64,000 nucleotides of DNA from Geothrix campi (lineage in GTDB: Bacteria; Acidobacteriota; Holophagae; Holophagales; Holophagaceae). The stretch spans positions 1,116,001-1,180,000 of the forward strand of contig NZ_JANHMP010000001.1 of the NCBI RefSeq assembly GCF_024609265.1, in the 5' to 3' direction. A program made the translations under genes and the position numbers. The notes below the pieces were generated by a model. That model had not been told where the DNA came from and ran no database searches. It saw nothing but the letters and a program-made list of their open reading frames with translations. Below are positions 62,335-64,000 of the stretch, in pieces (position 1 is the first letter of the stretch; each line of letters opens with the position of its first letter).

Positions 62335-63647
62335 GTGACTCGGCGCCCCTTTCCGTCAAGCGCCTGCTGGAGCAGGTGAAGGCCAAGCTGGAACCGCCGT
62401 TCGCGGCGGTGTGCGTGGTGGGGGAGGTGTCGAATTTCCGGGGCTCGGGGAAGCACTGGTACTTCACGCTGAAGGAGGAGGGCGCGGCGCTGTCCTGCGC
62501 GGTGTGGGCGGGGCAGCAGCGGTTCCTCCAGCACAAGCCGGCGGATGGGCAGCGGGTGGTGCTCAAGGGCAGCCTCAACCTCTATGTGGCGGGCGGAACG
62601 ATCACGCTGGCCGTGACGCACTGCGAGCCCGCGGGTGTGGGCGACCTGCAGGCGCGGCTGCGGGCGCTGGAGGCGGATCTGCGCGCCCAGGGCCTCTTCG
62701 ACCGGCCCAAGCGCCCCCTGCCCCGCTTCCCGAAGAAGCTCGGCATCGTGGCGGCCCTGGGGGGCGCGGCCCTGCGCGATGTGCTGGAGGTGACGGCCCG
62801 CCGCGCGCCGGGCATCCACCTGCTCATCGCCCCCGCGGCGGCCCAGGGCGAGCGCTGTGTGCCGGAGACGCTCCTCGCGATCCAGGAACTCCAGGATCCC
62901 CACTGGGGCTGCGAGGCCCTGCTGCTGGTGCGGGGCGGCGGCAGCCTGGAGGACCTCTGGGCCTTCAATGATCCGGAGCTGGTGCGCGCCGTGGTGGAGT
63001 GCCGCATCCCCGTCATCACCGGCGTGGGCCACGAGATTGATACGACACTGGTGGACCTGGCCGCGGACCGCCGCGCCGCCACGCCCAGCCAGGCCGCGGA
63101 GCTGGCCACGCCGGACCGTGCGGCCCTGGGCGCGGAGCTGCGCCGCCGCATGGAGGCCCTGACGGCCAAGACCGCCTGGCGCCTGCGGGGCCTGGAGACC
63201 ACGCTCAACCTGCTGACGGACCACGGCCTGCAGCGGGCGGATCCCGTGGCGACGCTCGGCTCCCGACTGCTCACCCTGGGCCAGCGCCTGGCCCTGGCCC
63301 ACCCCAGCCGCGGCCTCGATGCCGCAGGCGGGCGCCTGGCCCTGCTGCGCCAGCGCCTGGGGCAGGCCGCCGGCCGCGCCGCCGGGGAGATGGACCTACC
63401 GCGGGTGCGCGAGGCCCAGCGCGCCCTGGCGCCGGCGGTCCTGCGGGGGCTCCAACGGCGGGATCAGCGCCTGGCGGTGCTCGCGGAGCGCCTGCGGGGC
63501 CTCGACCCCGCCGGGCCCCTGCAGCGGGGTTTCGTGCTGGCCCTGGATGCCGTAGGGCGCCCCGTCACCGCCGCGCTGGCGCAGCCCGCCGGGGCCGCCC
63601 TGCGCCTTCGGTGGCGTGACGGCGAGCGGAAGGCCCGGCTGGAATAA
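62331..63647 (+). CDS. xseA: Exodeoxyribonuclease VII large subunit
   Basis: 438 residues. N-terminal OB-fold (VCVVGEVSNFRGSGKHWYFTLKEEGAALSCAVW), the catalytic domain with LPRFPKKLGIVAALGGAALRDVL, LLLVRGGGSLEDLWAFNDPELVRAV, PVITGVGHEIDTTLVDLAADRRAATPSQAAEL, then coiled-coil helices. XseA with XseB degrades single-stranded DNA from both ends. ATGA overlap with the preceding gene. xseB is not visible in the remaining sequence. Confidence 0.96.
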   Translation: MSDSAPLSVKRLLEQVKAKLEPPFAAVCVVGEVSNFRGSGKHWYFTLKEEGAALSCAVWAGQQRFLQHKPADGQRVVLKGSLNLYVAGGTITLAVTHCEPAGVGDLQARLRALEADLRAQGLFDRPKRPLPRFPKKLGIVAALGGAALRDVLEVTARRAPGIHLLIAPAAAQGERCVPETLLAIQELQDPHWGCEALLLVRGGGSLEDLWAFNDPELVRAVVECRIPVITGVGHEIDTTLVDLAADRRAATPSQAAELATPDRAALGAELRRRMEALTAKTAWRLRGLETTLNLLTDHGLQRADPVATLGSRLLTLGQRLALAHPSRGLDAAGGRLALLRQRLGQAAGRAAGEMDLPRVREAQRALAPAVLRGLQRRDQRLAVLAERLRGLDPAGPLQRGFVLALDAVGRPVTAALAQPAGAALRLRWRDGERKARLE

Positions 63648-63699
63648 CGACAAATTTCAGCCGGCGGTGGTTTATGACGATGGAGCCCTAGGCAGGACT

Positions 63700-64000
63700 A
63701 TGTCAAAAACGTATTTTTTACTACCACCCTTCAGGAAATATCTGACGATCACCCTGATGACCCTCATCTCGGCCATCGGCTTGGCCGCGGCTCCGCAGCG
63801 GGTGGTCAAGGTGGCGGTGTTCCCCAATGTTCCGGCCATCTTCATGGACAAACAGGGGGAACCCTATGGCTTCTACGTGGACATGCTCCGGGAGGTGGCG
63901 GCCAAGGAGGGCTGGGACCTGCGCTTCGTCCCCGGCACCTGGCAGGAAAGCCTCGACCGGGTCCAGTCCGGTGAAGTGGACCTGCTCACCTGCGTGGCCT
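63700..64000 (+). CDS. Periplasmic solute-binding-domain protein, 3' end beyond window
   Basis: 100 codons visible from ATG 63700. A signal peptide or TM (ITLMTLISAIGLAAA) precedes VVKVAVFPNVPAIFMDKQGEPYGFYVDMLREVAAKEGWDLRFV and GTWQESLDRVQSGEVDLLTCVA, the start of a family 3 extracellular solute-binding fold. Such domains stand alone in amino-acid ABC uptake systems or serve as sensors of membrane histidine kinases and diguanylate cyclases. The visible part cannot separate these options. The weakly GC-rich start (AAAAACGTATTTTTTA) is notable. Confidence 0.85.
   Translation, partial: MSKTYFLLPPFRKYLTITLMTLISAIGLAAAPQRVVKVAVFPNVPAIFMDKQGEPYGFYVDMLREVAAKEGWDLRFVPGTWQESLDRVQSGEVDLLTCVA

Overview
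The window is high-GC bacterial DNA with short intergenic gaps and many ATGA or one-base gene junctions. Three S46 dipeptidyl-peptidases in tandem, a tricorn-type protease, a TonB receptor with a CarboxypepD_reg-like N-terminus and many secreted metallopeptidases suggest an Acidobacteriota member of the Holophagaceae (Geothrix/Holophaga type). That placement is inference from gene content and was not checked by any search.

Layout. 1-12430: lepA (C-terminus cut by the window edge), a two-REC response regulator translationally coupled to an M6-like protease, an M28 peptidase, an FKBP gene broken by a 125-bp tandem duplication, a tRNA-methyltransferase-like gene, a bifunctional rel, a Nudix hydrolase, and an emfourin-like protease inhibitor convergent with an M4 protease. 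12591-19971: a Cu(I)/Ag(I) efflux operon on the minus strand (Cys-rich protein, OMF, CusB, CusA, two small YHS proteins). 20100-20369 and 36443-36714: two diverged copies of a ~270-bp structured element whose stems covary. 20381-26833: DAO-family oxidase, nitrilase-family amidase and a complete MacAB-like ABC export operon. 26834-27550: a lower-GC patch with a hotdog thioesterase and an integron attC-like half site. 27551-35416: aldo/keto reductase, DNPH1-like hydrolase and three S46 peptidases. 35619-39113: outer-membrane barrel and TonB receptor. 39260-43011: a second adaptor/permease set with no ATPase. 43160-46129: OsmC, a membrane-anchored M28 peptidase and an aromatic amino acid decarboxylase.

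46182-52727 is the amino-acid region. proBA is preceded by a 23-codon proline-rich leader ORF followed by mutually exclusive hairpins, which reads as a trp-style proline attenuator. Next come a PLP aminotransferase and, overlapping its stop, a 935-residue fusion of a glutamate-cysteine-ligase-like (GCS2) domain with an M20 deacylase/peptidase. 53137-57944 is a lactate/glycolate permease, glycerate kinase and malate synthase group, with paired FadR-type operators in front of the permease. 58113-64000: tricorn protease, outer-membrane protein, xseA and the start of a periplasmic solute-binding-domain protein.

The overall picture is a protein- and peptide-degrading heterotroph: secreted M4, M6-like, M28, S46 and tricorn proteases feed amino-acid catabolism (DAO oxidase, amidase, decarboxylase, aminotransferase). 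The strongest candidates for something undescribed are the structured two-copy element, the proBA proline leader and the aminotransferase plus GCS2-M20 pair.
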